Assembly: GCA_015056055.1 (NCBI GenBank)
Contig: SVHC01000024.1
Coordinates: 1-43,833, forward strand
Origin: Clostridiales bacterium
GTDB taxonomy: Bacteria; Bacillota; Clostridia; Christensenellales; Aristaeellaceae
Reading direction: 5' to 3'
DNA length: 43,833 nucleotides
Every line of letters begins with the position of its first letter. Positions within the stretch are counted from its first letter, which is position 1. The notes beneath the pieces are model-generated. The model made no database searches and was not told the origin of the DNA. It saw nothing but the letters and a program-made list of their open reading frames with translations. The position numbers were made by a program, and so were the translations under genes. Positions 1-8,319 of the stretch are shown here, piece by piece.

Positions 1-21
1 CTAACTTCGTATCAAAGTTAG
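1..21 (-). terminator. Possible tRNA terminator hairpin at the window edge
   Basis: A 7-bp inverted repeat (CTAACTT / AAGTTAG, 7-nt loop) lies just beyond the 3' end of the tRNA gene on the minus strand. Any T-run would fall outside the window, so the terminator reading is an inference. Confidence 0.35.
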
Positions 22-31
22 AGTCCAGAGG

Positions 32-107
32 TGGTGGAGCATAGGGGATTCGAACCCCTGACCTCTACGATGCGAACGTAGCGCGCTACCAACTGTGCTA
101 ATGCCCC
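32..107 (-). tRNA. tRNA-Ala (anticodon CGC)
   Basis: Read on the minus strand, the sequence folds into a full cloverleaf. The acceptor arm GGGGCAT pairs with ATGCTCC and contains the G3:U70 wobble pair that is the main identity element of alanine tRNAs. The anticodon stem CTACG/CGTAG encloses the loop TTCGCAT, so the anticodon is CGC (plus-strand bases 72-74), which reads GCG codons. The T arm contains GGTTCGAATCC. The discriminator base is A and the terminal CCA is encoded (32-34). It has its own promoter at 143-171. Confidence 0.95.
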
Positions 108-142
108 ATAATATGCTATAAGAAGTATCCCAACGAAAAAAT

Positions 143-171
143 ATTATAGCACAGAAGAGAAAAATAGGCAA
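143..171 (-). promoter_or_regulatory. Promoter of tRNA-Ala
   Basis: On the minus strand, TTGCCT (166-171) and TATAAT (143-148) are separated by 17 bp. A TG one base before the -10 gives an extended -10. It points at the tRNA, with transcription expected to start about 30 bp before it. Confidence 0.7.
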
Positions 172-227
172 TACTCGGGTGGGAGTTTTTAAGGTTAAAA
201 GTATGGGAAAACGGCCAGAAAAAGACC

Positions 228-256
228 TTGTGAAAATATGGAAAAGCGTATATAAT
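228..256 (+). promoter_or_regulatory. Promoter of the secreted protein gene
   Basis: TTGTGA (228-233), a 17-bp spacer and TATAAT (251-256) lie about 70 bp before the start codon at 326. The promoter diverges from the tRNA promoter. Confidence 0.65.
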
Positions 257-325
257 ATATGCAGTGGGACGGATGGAACCCAAATGGAAAATATCCGTCA
301 AATAGACTGAAAGGTGTGAGAATCA

Positions 326-1543
326 ATGAAAAAGTATATTGCTGCACTGATTGCTGTTATGCTGCTGATTTCCGGCTCTGCTGTTGCTGAGAATCTGTTC
401 AGCGGTGTTGCGCTGATTGAGGAAAAAGAGATCTATTATTCCGGCAGCGTGGATGGTGAAAATCTGGGAGTGTATATCCTGGAGAAGGATGGTTCTGCCT
501 GGCAGATTTACGATACGGATGCAATGCTGCTGGAGGAATCCGATTCCAGCATTCTGCTGATGGACTACATCACGGAGCAGGCAATTCTTCTGAGCAAAGA
601 AGGAACAGTTCTTGCGCAGGTGAGTGGATATTACGGCACGGCAATTGAAGATGACGATTGGTTCTATCTGGGCAACATTGCGCTTTCTGAGGATGGAAGT
701 CAGCAGAGGGTAATGTTTGAAGTTTCAGCAGAGGAACTGTATTACGTAACTCCGGTTTGCGTAGAGGAAGGATACCTGTACTATATTGACGAACGCGAAT
801 ACGGTCCCAGCACGTTCGGCGAAGGAAGCATGAGCACCGGTTCGCTGTGCAGGGTACCTCTTCGCGGTGGCGAAGCAGAAGTAGTCAGTGGTCCCGGTCT
901 GAGTGTGGTTGGAATTGAGGATGACTGCATTGTATTTGTTCAGCAGAATTTCCTGCATGACGGAGTGGATGCGATATATGAGGTACAGGTGGATGAAGGC
1001 CTGTTCATATATGATACCGAGAGCGGAAGAATTACAAAGCTTTCCACTATTGAAACCGAATCTGAAAGTTCCTATGTGTATTTTGACCACGTTGATAACG
1101 GTATCGTTTACGGCACAAACAATGTATACAACGAGGAAACCGGAGAGGTCACCACAATTATTCGCCGAATTACGATGAGGGGCGAAGAACTGCCGGAAAT
1201 TATGGTATCCGATGCCGCGCTTTGCGCGGTGGATGATGACTGCATGGTGTTGGCACAGTATTCCTACTATGAGGATGGCGCGGGCAACTTCATTCAGAAT
1301 GACAAGATCATTATTTACAATGCGGAAAACGACACCAATTTTGTGCTGAATGAAGGACGCAACGATATGCTGTTCTTTACCGAAGCCAATCCGGATATTG
1401 TCTATGATGACGGAAAGGTATACTGGGTCAGCTACAACAATGAACTGGCGGCATTGGAATTCTACTGCGGAGATATTCAAAGCGGTGAGATTCGCATGCT
1501 GGCTCCCGGATACAGCTGGCTCAACATGGAATCGGTAGGCTAA
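326..1543 (+). CDS. Secreted propeller-like protein of unknown function
   Basis: A 405-residue protein beginning with a clear Sec signal peptide: MKKY, a hydrophobic stretch to about residue 20, then a likely cleavage after Ala-Val-Ala. The rest is acidic, aromatic-rich and predicted mostly beta. Recurrent segments resemble the blades of the DUF5050/prolow-density-type beta-propeller repeats found in secreted Firmicute proteins (for example LYYIDE, SLCRVPLRGGEAE, GKVYWVSYNNE). I see no lipobox, sortase motif or catalytic signature. The start follows AAAGGTGTGAG. It is a single-gene unit between its own promoter and a terminator at 1560-1597. Export is well supported; the fold is an inference and the function is unknown. 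Confidence 0.75.
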   Translation: MKKYIAALIAVMLLISGSAVAENLFSGVALIEEKEIYYSGSVDGENLGVYILEKDGSAWQIYDTDAMLLEESDSSILLMDYITEQAILLSKEGTVLAQVSGYYGTAIEDDDWFYLGNIALSEDGSQQRVMFEVSAEELYYVTPVCVEEGYLYYIDEREYGPSTFGEGSMSTGSLCRVPLRGGEAEVVSGPGLSVVGIEDDCIVFVQQNFLHDGVDAIYEVQVDEGLFIYDTESGRITKLSTIETESESSYVYFDHVDNGIVYGTNNVYNEETGEVTTIIRRITMRGEELPEIMVSDAALCAVDDDCMVLAQYSYYEDGAGNFIQNDKIIIYNAENDTNFVLNEGRNDMLFFTEANPDIVYDDGKVYWVSYNNELAALEFYCGDIQSGEIRMLAPGYSWLNMESVG

Positions 1544-1559
1544 AAGAGCAACACAAAAA

Positions 1560-1597
1560 GGTGCTGCTGCAGAAAGCGATCTGCGGCAGCACCTTTT
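1560..1597. terminator. Bidirectional terminator
   Basis: GGTGCTGCTGCAG (1560-1572) pairs with CTGCGGCAGCACC (1581-1593) around an 8-nt loop. An A-run precedes and TTTT follows, so it can end both the secreted-protein transcript (plus) and the sugar operon (minus). Confidence 0.85.
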
Positions 1598-1617
1598 CTA
1601 TTTGGATGGAATGACGA

Positions 1618-2721
1618 TTACAGCGTTTCGAAGATTTCCATTGCCATGCGGGCGATGGGATGATCTGCATCGAGAGAGCTGAGGGCGTAAAGCTGGTTGG
1701 CGGCTTCTTCGCGAGGCAGGTCTTTCTCCTTCAGCAGCTGAACAAGACCGGCTGCAATACCGGTGCAGATGCACTTGGGTTCATTGCCCTGTTCAAGAAC
1801 ATTTCGAGCAGCGCCGACAAGGCGATCGTCATAAGCGAGCTTGCGCGGAATATCTGCGCCGACGCGTTCGCAGGTATCCATCAGCGCCGGGTTGGAGAGG
1901 CGAACAAGGATGTCTTCCGCATGAGCGAGAAGTTCATCTTCGGGCATGTTGTACTTTGCAGCAAGTGCATGTGCGCTTTCGAGAACAGCGCCGCGGGCGA
2001 CAACGCGGATTTCTTCATCTGCGAGTGCCTCGTGAATATAGGAATAACCCTTGCGCATGCCGAGGTATGCGCTGACGGCGTGCATCATATTGTGGATGAA
2101 AAGCTTGCGCTCTACGCAGAAACGGAACGGGGAATACGGCTCCATGTGTGCGAGATAGGGAATGGGACCAACGAATGCATCCTTATCCACGGGCAGGTGG
2201 CAATAGCTTTCCGTGCGAATAACAGAGGGATCATTCTGGTCGGGAACCATGCGGCCGATGGAAGTTTCAATCAGACCGACATAGGCCATTTCTTCCTGAG
2301 TGAGATGCTCTTCCAGAAGCGGGCGCAGGAATTTGGAGGCGTCCATCAGGTTTTCGCAAATCAGGATGTTAAGCGGACGGCCGCCCTTCTGAATGCGCAG
2401 ACGAATGCCCTTTGCAAGAAGCGGAGCAATGCGCACAAGGTTTTCGGCACGGACGGAGGTTGCGAGGATTTCCGCATTTGCGATTTCCTCTGCAACTGCA
2501 TCGGCATCGCGGCCGTTCACAGCGCGAACGCCGGTAACGGTCTGGGTGGATTTGTCACCGTCGACGTACTGGATGCTGTAGCTGTGCGTTTCGTTCAGCA
2601 TGTCGATCAGGGCAGGAACCATATCAATAAATACGACTTCATAGCCGGATTCAGCCATCAGTGCGCCGATAAAGCCGCGGCCGATTTTGCCGGCGCTGTA
2701 CATTACTGCAGTCTTTTTCAT
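1618..2721 (-). CDS. Mannitol dehydrogenase-family polyol(-phosphate) dehydrogenase
   Basis: A 367-residue member of the mannitol-1-phosphate/mannitol dehydrogenase family, which interconverts a ketose (or ketose phosphate) and a polyol with NAD(H). The N-terminal Rossmann loop reads SAGKIGRGFIG. The C-terminal domain carries the family helix around HNMMHAVSAYLGMRKGY, similar in place to the active-site helix of MtlD. I chose the ATG at 2721 because it forms an ATGA overlap with the stop of the upstream isomerase gene and follows GAGGTG; a TTG six bases upstream is less likely. It is the last gene of a three-gene operon with a kinase and an isomerase. Length fits mannitol-1-phosphate 5-dehydrogenase (about 380), but without a mannitol PTS nearby the substrate is uncertain. 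Confidence 0.85.
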   Translation of the reverse strand: MKKTAVMYSAGKIGRGFIGALMAESGYEVVFIDMVPALIDMLNETHSYSIQYVDGDKSTQTVTGVRAVNGRDADAVAEEIANAEILATSVRAENLVRIAPLLAKGIRLRIQKGGRPLNILICENLMDASKFLRPLLEEHLTQEEMAYVGLIETSIGRMVPDQNDPSVIRTESYCHLPVDKDAFVGPIPYLAHMEPYSPFRFCVERKLFIHNMMHAVSAYLGMRKGYSYIHEALADEEIRVVARGAVLESAHALAAKYNMPEDELLAHAEDILVRLSNPALMDTCERVGADIPRKLAYDDRLVGAARNVLEQGNEPKCICTGIAAGLVQLLKEKDLPREEAANQLYALSSLDADHPIARMAMEIFETL

Positions 2722-3404
2722 TTGCAAAGCACCTCATATTCTGCGCAAAGCGGACGGTATGCCGGTTCATCTTCAACAATATCGGCAAAACGCTTTACGT
2801 TTTCGGAGAAATAGTTATCGGTATTATCGTCGTTGACAGAAGAAACTTCGCCGACGATCAGCGGGCCGTAACCTTCCTTGGCACCAAAGATGTGGAACAT
2901 GCCGGGAGTCAGGCGAACGCTGCTGCCGGTGCCAACAAGGAATTCCTCGCCTGCGCCTACGCGAACGAGCATATCGTCGATGTATACTTCAACGTCGTTT
3001 ACGTTGTCAACGCTGCCGTCGGGATTGCTGTTGAACAAACGCATATACATCATTCCGCCGCCGCGATTGATGATATCCTCAGTCTTTACGGCATGATAGT
3101 GGCAGGGAAGACGCTGGCCCTCACGCAGCACGATGCATTTTTCGGCATAGGGAGCGCCAACACCGGGTTCGTTTACGATGCCGTTGCGAATGGTGAAAAG
3201 AACTGCGCCGACCTTTGCGAAGTCTTCCATACCAAAATCGGTGATATCCCAGCCGAGCATGGTGCGGCGGATGACGGAAGCCTTTTCATAGTTCTGCTTC
3301 CAGGTATTAAGATCCCAGTTTGCAAACGGGGGCAAAGCAAGCTTTGCTTCTTTCAGAAGACCTTCAGCCCAGATGAGTGCGGCATTGATTTCGCTGCGAT
3401 TCAT
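2718..3404 (-). CDS. D-lyxose ketol-isomerase family cupin
   Basis: A 228-residue cupin of the D-lyxose isomerase family. These metal-dependent enzymes interconvert D-lyxose and D-xylulose, and commonly D-mannose and D-fructose. The start MNRSEINAAL and the LPPFANW segment are typical. The metal ligands are all visible: His102 and His104 in CHYH, Glu109, and His171 in TPGMFHIF. This is the same spacing as the Mn-binding site of characterised family members. The ATG at 3404 overlaps the kinase stop by four bases (ATGA) and follows GGAGGT. Position between a PfkB kinase and a polyol dehydrogenase fits a short route that brings an aldose into the fructose/xylulose pool. The exact sugar is not proven. 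Confidence 0.87.
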   Translation of the reverse strand: MNRSEINAALIWAEGLLKEAKLALPPFANWDLNTWKQNYEKASVIRRTMLGWDITDFGMEDFAKVGAVLFTIRNGIVNEPGVGAPYAEKCIVLREGQRLPCHYHAVKTEDIINRGGGMMYMRLFNSNPDGSVDNVNDVEVYIDDMLVRVGAGEEFLVGTGSSVRLTPGMFHIFGAKEGYGPLIVGEVSSVNDDNTDNYFSENVKRFADIVEDEPAYRPLCAEYEVLCK

Positions 3405-4402
3405 TTTTGTACCTCCATCGTATCATAAAGTTTAATTGCTTCTTTTGCGGGAAGGATGCCGTCGGTTGCGTATGCACCGCTGAGAGAGCAGGCTGCGGTT
3501 GCATTTGCCATGCGAAGTGCATCTTCAAGGGAGTATTCGTTGTAGATGGAATAGAGGATTCCTGCGGCAAAGGCGTCGCCTGCGCCGGTGGAATTGATGA
3601 TATAGCCCTTGGGCAGCTTGAGTGCGCTGACCTGAACATATTCGCCGTTTTCATCCAGACCGCAGGCAACCTCGGGCATATGGATTACTACCCAGCGCTT
3701 TGCACCCATTTCGCGCAGTGCACGACAAACTTCCGGCAGACGCTCGGTATAGAGTTTATCACCTTCGCGCAGGGTAATGCCGGTAATGCGGCCGGCTTCA
3801 TGCTCATTGATGGTGATATAATCGGCATAACGCAGAGCATGGGGAACGATTGTGCGGTAGCGCTCGCTGTTTTCGCTTACAACGTCAACAGAGGTAAGAG
3901 TGCCGCGAGCCTGGGCTTCGGCAAGAGCGCGCGCCATCTGCGTACCGTATTTTTCGTCGGGCGCATCAAGCTTATCCAGAAGCAGAGCGTAACCGATGTG
4001 AAGAATAGCGGTGTCAGAATCCTGCGGGAAATCTTCGGGAGTGAGCAGATTGTCAGCGCCCTTATGCGTGAAGAAGGTACGCTCACCGGTAGCGGAGATG
4101 GTCATAACATCGGTAAACGAGGTGATTCCGCTTCTGCGAATATAGGACACGTCCATGGAAGGATGCTTTGCAAATTCCGAGAGCAGATAATCACCGGCAT
4201 CATCCTGACCAATCCAGCCAACTGCGCGCAGCGGCAGTTCAGGGTCAAGGTGAGCAAGTGCGAGACCTACGTTGCAGATTGCACCGCCGGGGCTTTTGTC
4301 GAGCCGGGTAATGGCAGTCAGCTGCAGCATGGGAGGATAAGTATCGATATATTTCAGATTATCCAGAATGATATTGCCGGCGAGTGTGATATTGCCTTTC
4401 AA
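3401..4402 (-). CDS. PfkB-family carbohydrate kinase
   Basis: A 333-residue ribokinase/PfkB-family sugar kinase that phosphorylates a sugar with ATP. The N-terminal glycine pair of the sugar-binding region is in SPGGAICNVGLALA (about 37-50). The C-terminal family signature is NSTGAGDAFAAGIL, with the catalytic base Asp276 and the anion-hole Gly-Ala-Gly before it. It is the first gene of the operon with a D-lyxose isomerase-like cupin and a mannitol dehydrogenase-family protein, and overlaps the next gene by four bases. The ATG follows GAAAGGAAAG. A fructokinase or related ketose kinase role would match the isomerase product, but specificity cannot be read from the sequence. Confidence 0.87.
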   Translation of the reverse strand: MKGNITLAGNIILDNLKYIDTYPPMLQLTAITRLDKSPGGAICNVGLALAHLDPELPLRAVGWIGQDDAGDYLLSEFAKHPSMDVSYIRRSGITSFTDVMTISATGERTFFTHKGADNLLTPEDFPQDSDTAILHIGYALLLDKLDAPDEKYGTQMARALAEAQARGTLTSVDVVSENSERYRTIVPHALRYADYITINEHEAGRITGITLREGDKLYTERLPEVCRALREMGAKRWVVIHMPEVACGLDENGEYVQVSALKLPKGYIINSTGAGDAFAAGILYSIYNEYSLEDALRMANATAACSLSGAYATDGILPAKEAIKLYDTMEVQK

Positions 4403-4459
4403 AACAATCTTTCCTTTCGTTTATAGATGTCAGCAGGAGCAATCAAGAATGAGATTTTC

Positions 4460-4481
4460 ATGATCGAAGTGTATCGATGAT
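4460..4481. promoter_or_regulatory. Candidate operator dyad of the sugar operon
   Basis: A 22-bp imperfect palindrome with matching half-sites ATGATCGA and TCGATGAT (8 of 11 positions symmetric). It lies immediately downstream of the predicted minus-strand -10 box, where a LacI- or GntR-type repressor would block transcription. No regulator gene is nearby, so its use is an inference. Confidence 0.4.
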
Positions 4482-4492
4482 AATATAGAAAT

Positions 4493-4521
4493 ATTTTACC
4501 ACGACGAGGCTGCAGAATCAA
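4493..4521 (-). promoter_or_regulatory. Promoter of the kinase-isomerase-dehydrogenase operon
   Basis: On the minus strand, TTGATT (4516-4521), a 17-bp spacer and TAAAAT (4493-4498) lie about 90 bp before the kinase ATG. Confidence 0.6.
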
Positions 4522-4586
4522 CTGCTTTTCAGTGAATATGCAAATGAATTAATGCAGATTAAAATTCGAATAACAAAAGATAATGA

Positions 4587-4615
4587 TGGTAAATGAGGCA
4601 AAAAAATGCTATAAT
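4587..4615 (+). promoter_or_regulatory. Promoter of the ABC transporter operon
   Basis: TATAAT (4610-4615) is preceded by TGC, giving an extended -10. The -35 region (TGGTAA, 4587-4592, 17-bp spacing) is weak. It lies about 90 bp before the ATPase gene. Confidence 0.55.
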
Positions 4616-4712
4616 TATTAAAGAATATGAAGCTGTGCTGCCTGACGTGCAGGATGGCATCGCGTGTTTATGTGCTTAATTTTATACAGTGTAAGAAAGG
4701 CAGGGATTGCGT

Positions 4713-6239
4713 GTGGAGCATACGGCTGCACCTGCGATAGAACTGAGGGGGCTTACCAAAACCTTTGGTAAAGTTGTGGCGAACTCAAATGTAAATCTTA
4801 CGGTTTATAAAGGGGAAATATTGTCGCTTCTGGGCGAAAACGGGTCGGGCAAAACAACCCTGATGAATATGCTGATGGGTCTGTATCGTCCTGACAAGGG
4901 TGAAATCTATATAGACGGCAAGCTTGCCAATATTCAGTCGCCGCATGATGCTATTTCTCTTGGCGTTGGTATGATTCACCAGCATTTCAAACTGGTGGAT
5001 GTGCTTACTGTGCGTGACAATATCGTCATGGGCACAAAAGGGAATCTCTCTAAATCAAAAGCGGATAAAATTATCCGTGAAATTGCGCAGAAGTTTGATA
5101 TGAATATCGAGCCGGACCGCAAGATTTATTCCCTGTCCGTTGGCGAAAAGCAGATGGTAGAGATCATGAAGGTGCTCTACCGCGGTGCGCGCACATTGAT
5201 TCTGGATGAACCGACAGCTGTTCTTACGCCGCAGGAAATCACGCGTCTGTTTGATATTCTGCGCCGCATGCGCGAGTCGGGCTGCGCGATTATCATCATC
5301 ACGCATAAGCTGAACGAGGTTATGGATATTTCTGACCGTGTCATGATTATGCGCAAGGGCGAGGGCATGGGCACTGTTGTCACGAAGGAGAGCAATGTAC
5401 GCGATCTTGTTGAAAGAATGGTAGGCGCAGCGATTGATATTTCTATCCAGTGTCCGGATGTGAACGTAGGAAAGAATGCGCTGGACGTACATAAGCTGAC
5501 TGTGCTCAACAGTGATAAAGTTCAGGTGCTTACGGATATAAGCTTTTCTGTATCTCAGGGCGAAATTCTGGGCGTTGCAGGTGTTTCCGGAAGTGGTCAG
5601 AAGGAACTGTGCTCTACGATTGCAGGTCTGATGACTCCTTCAAAAGGTGCGATTCTGGTTGATGGCGTAGACATTGCGGGAAAAAGTGCGCGCGACATTA
5701 TTAAAATGGGTGTGCATATGAGCTTTATTCCGGAGGATCGCTTCGGTATGGGCCTGCTGCCGTCGATGAACATTATTGATAATATGCTGCTCAAATCCTA
5801 TAACACGAAGCGCGGTATTCACCTTGACAGAGCTCAGGCGAAAAAACTGGCTGTGGATGTTGTAGAGCAACTGCATGTGTATACTCCCAGCATTTACAGC
5901 CCGGTAAGAATGCTTTCCGGCGGTAATGCGCAGAAGGTTCTGCTTGGTCGTGAAATCTCCTCGAATCCGTCTGTACTGATCACGGCGTACCCGGTTCGTG
6001 GTCTGGACATCAACTCGTCCATGACGATTTATAAGCTGCTCAACGAACAGAAGGAAAAGGGCGTCGCCGTTCTGTTTATAGGCGAAGATCTGGATGTTAT
6101 CCTTGAATTGTGTGACCGCGTAATGGTTCTTTGCGGCGGCAAGCTGACCGGTATTGCAAATACCAAAGAGGTTACGAAGGAACAGCTTGGTCTTATGATG
6201 ACGGGACATACGCTGGAGGAGGTGCGCGCAAATGGCTAA
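4713..6239 (+). CDS. Nucleoside/sugar-type ABC transporter ATP-binding protein (two NBDs)
   Basis: A 508-residue cytoplasmic ATPase with two nucleotide-binding domains, as in the RbsA/NupO (YufO) families. The first domain is complete: Walker A GENGSGKT (about 41-48), Q-loop MIHQHF, signature LSVGEKQM, Walker B TLILDEPTA and H-loop ITHKL. The second is degenerate: Walker A-like GVSGSGQKEL, signature LSGGNAQK, and TAYPVRGLD where Walker B and the catalytic Glu would be. Loss of this acidic pair is usual in the NupO-like branch, which suggests nucleoside rather than ribose import. The start is either GTG 4713 (7 nt after CAGGG) or TTG 4707 (6 nt after AAAGG). The next gene overlaps its end by 8 bp. 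Confidence 0.9.
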   Translation: MEHTAAPAIELRGLTKTFGKVVANSNVNLTVYKGEILSLLGENGSGKTTLMNMLMGLYRPDKGEIYIDGKLANIQSPHDAISLGVGMIHQHFKLVDVLTVRDNIVMGTKGNLSKSKADKIIREIAQKFDMNIEPDRKIYSLSVGEKQMVEIMKVLYRGARTLILDEPTAVLTPQEITRLFDILRRMRESGCAIIIITHKLNEVMDISDRVMIMRKGEGMGTVVTKESNVRDLVERMVGAAIDISIQCPDVNVGKNALDVHKLTVLNSDKVQVLTDISFSVSQGEILGVAGVSGSGQKELCSTIAGLMTPSKGAILVDGVDIAGKSARDIIKMGVHMSFIPEDRFGMGLLPSMNIIDNMLLKSYNTKRGIHLDRAQAKKLAVDVVEQLHVYTPSIYSPVRMLSGGNAQKVLLGREISSNPSVLITAYPVRGLDINSSMTIYKLLNEQKEKGVAVLFIGEDLDVILELCDRVMVLCGGKLTGIANTKEVTKEQLGLMMTGHTLEEVRANG

Positions 6240-7335
6240 GGGAAATATGCCCATCCATGTAACTAAGCGTCTTGATGATGAAAGCCGCATGCGTGCGGTG
6301 CTGCTGCGCATTGCTGCGGTAATTCTGGCGATTGCAGTCGGCGGTCTGTTTTTTGCGGCATTGGGTTTCAATCCGTTTGAGGTATACGGCGAACTGATAA
6401 AAGGTGCTGTGGGAACCACGATGGCAAGGCGAATGACGGTGCGTCTGTGCGTTCCGCTGCTGATTACGTCTCTGGCTGTCGGCCTGGCATTCAAAATGCG
6501 ATTCTGGAACATTGGTGCGGAAGGTCAGATTGGTATCGGTGCAATTGCAGCAAGCTATATTGCGCTGTTCCATTCTGAAGGAATGCCCAAAGTGGTGGTT
6601 TTGATTCTGATGGCTGTTGCGGCATTTGTTGCAGGCGGTCTGTACGGCGTAATTCCTGCATACTTCAAGTCGAAATTCGGCACCAATGAAACGCTGTTCA
6701 CGCTGATGCTGAACTATGTTGCGTTTTATACGATTCAGGCACTGGCTCAGGGAACATGGAAGGATCCGACTGCGTGGGGATTCCCCAAAATTGCACGTTT
6801 TTCCTCGAATGCACAGCTGCCTATGGTGTTGGGTGTTCACGTTGGCTGGATTGTAGCGCTTGCGCTGGTTCTTCTGGTCTATCTGTACATGAACAAGACC
6901 AAGCAGGGTTATGAACTGAGCGTTGTCGGCGAAAACGAGAACACAGCTCGTTATGCCGGCATGAATGTGCGAAAGATTGTGATTCGCACAATGTTCATTT
7001 CTGCAGGTCTTGCAGGTCTTGCAGGTATGCTGCAGGCTTCCGGCGCGGACAAGACTCTGACTGAGTCCATTGCCAACAACGTAGGTTTCACTGCAATTAC
7101 GGTTGCATGGCTTGCGAATCTCAATCCCGGTGCGATGGTTATTGTAACGGCGCTGTTCTGCATCCTTACCAAGGGCAGTGATACGATTCAGTCCGTTTAC
7201 AACATCTCTCCTGCGGCAGCTGAGGTATTCCAGGGAATCATCCTGTTCTTTGTTCTTGGCAGCGAATTTTTCATCCGCTACAAGGTTCACTTCGCAGGCT
7301 TTATCAGTAAAAAGGAAGGAGGCAAGGTAAAATGA
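6232..7335 (+). CDS. ABC transporter permease (NupP/YufP-like)
   Basis: A 367-residue polytopic membrane protein of the BPD_transp_2 permease family. A positively charged N-terminal tail is followed by about ten hydrophobic segments. The segment RFWNIGAEGQIGIGAIAA is the conserved loop of the nucleoside/basic-membrane-protein permeases, and GENENTARYAGMN is the conserved cytoplasmic ATPase-coupling loop. It starts at an ATG 8 bp inside the ATPase gene after GGAGGAGG and ends in a four-base overlap with the second permease. The two permeases should form a heterodimer that translocates the substrate. Confidence 0.9.
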   Translation: MAKGNMPIHVTKRLDDESRMRAVLLRIAAVILAIAVGGLFFAALGFNPFEVYGELIKGAVGTTMARRMTVRLCVPLLITSLAVGLAFKMRFWNIGAEGQIGIGAIAASYIALFHSEGMPKVVVLILMAVAAFVAGGLYGVIPAYFKSKFGTNETLFTLMLNYVAFYTIQALAQGTWKDPTAWGFPKIARFSSNAQLPMVLGVHVGWIVALALVLLVYLYMNKTKQGYELSVVGENENTARYAGMNVRKIVIRTMFISAGLAGLAGMLQASGADKTLTESIANNVGFTAITVAWLANLNPGAMVIVTALFCILTKGSDTIQSVYNISPAAAEVFQGIILFFVLGSEFFIRYKVHFAGFISKKEGGKVK

Positions 7336-8300
7336 GTGACGGATTTGCATATTTTTTGAGCTTTCTTGCTGCGGCGATTCCTGCCGGTATGCCTCTTCTG
7401 CTCGGCACGTTGGGCGAGATTCTTACTGAGAAGAGCGGTAACCTGAACCTTGGTGTATCGGGCATGATGTACATGGGCGCAATTTTCGGCTTCATGGGTG
7501 GTTACTATCTTGACAGCGCAATTGCCATGCTTCTGTTTGCATTCCTGGGCGGCGCGCTGGGTGCACTGCTCTACGCGATACTGACCGTAACGCTCAAAGC
7601 GAATCAGAATGTTACCGGTCTTACGCTGACCATCTTCGGAACCGGCCTTGCCAACTTCATCGGAGAAAACATTATGCTGAATTCTCCGTCCATGACGGCA
7701 AAGGTTTCGGACGAACTGATGGCGCGCATCACCAACATCGGTATTCCGGTTTTGAAGAATATTCCGGTCATTGGAAACATGCTTTTCAATACGAATATCT
7801 TTGTCTATCTCGGCATTGGCATTGCGGTTGTGATGGGCATTTATCTGAATCGCACGCGTATGGGTCTGAATCTGCGTGCTATCGGTGAAAATCCCGGTGC
7901 GGCAGATGCGGCAGGTATCAATGTAACGCGATACAAGTATGCGCACATTCTCATCGGCGGCGGCATCTGCGGCTTGGGTGGTGCGTATGTATCCTTCATC
8001 ACCTGCAGCGGTATGTGGATTCAGGACTGCGTTGGCGGTCTTGGATGGATTGCGGTGGCGCTGGTTATTTTCGCAAGCTGGAGTCCGTACCGCGCACTGC
8101 TTGGCTCGCTGGTATTCGGCGCGCTCAGTGTTGTGCAGTTCTATAAGCCGGCGTTCATGCGTGGAATCAGCGATCCGCTGTTCTCGATGATGCCGTTCCT
8201 TGTAACCGCGATTGTGCTGGTAATTACCTCTATCCGCATGCGTCCGGAGCGCATGCAGCCCAAGAGCTGCGGTCTGAACTACGACCGTGAAGACAGATAA
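7332..8300 (+). CDS. ABC transporter permease (NupQ/YufQ-like)
   Basis: A 322-residue partner permease with about eight to ten transmembrane segments. LGEILTEKSGNLNLGVSGMMYMGA is the hallmark of the YufQ/NupQ branch (shown here only in part: EKSGNLNLGVSGMM), and GENPGAADAAGIN is the coupling loop that contacts the ATPase. It starts at the ATGA overlap with the previous gene after AAGGAGGCAAGG. A substrate-binding lipoprotein of the BMP family normally accompanies this pair, but none is present here, so it is either encoded elsewhere or shared. Import of nucleosides is the best family-based guess. Confidence 0.9.
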   Translation: MSDGFAYFLSFLAAAIPAGMPLLLGTLGEILTEKSGNLNLGVSGMMYMGAIFGFMGGYYLDSAIAMLLFAFLGGALGALLYAILTVTLKANQNVTGLTLTIFGTGLANFIGENIMLNSPSMTAKVSDELMARITNIGIPVLKNIPVIGNMLFNTNIFVYLGIGIAVVMGIYLNRTRMGLNLRAIGENPGAADAAGINVTRYKYAHILIGGGICGLGGAYVSFITCSGMWIQDCVGGLGWIAVALVIFASWSPYRALLGSLVFGALSVVQFYKPAFMRGISDPLFSMMPFLVTAIVLVITSIRMRPERMQPKSCGLNYDREDR

Positions 8301-8319
8301 CGAAAAACAGGACGAATAT

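Larger units (their letters stand above)
4403..4706. other. Divergent intergenic region
   Basis: About 300 bp without a gene between the minus-strand sugar operon and the plus-strand transporter operon. It holds one promoter for each direction and a dyad near the predicted start site of the sugar operon (each listed separately). A small imperfect hairpin (CCTG/CAGG, near 4640-4652) lies in the short transporter leader. I recognise no riboswitch. Confidence 0.6.

Noticed and set aside
4616-4706. Purine riboswitch before the nucleoside-type transporter
   Set aside because: The leader is under 100 nt and I find no conserved purine-aptamer loops, only a small imperfect hairpin.
8287-8319. GTG start for the alanyl-tRNA editing protein
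   Set aside because: It lies inside the permease gene without a ribosome binding site; the ATG at 8320 gives the usual family N-terminus.
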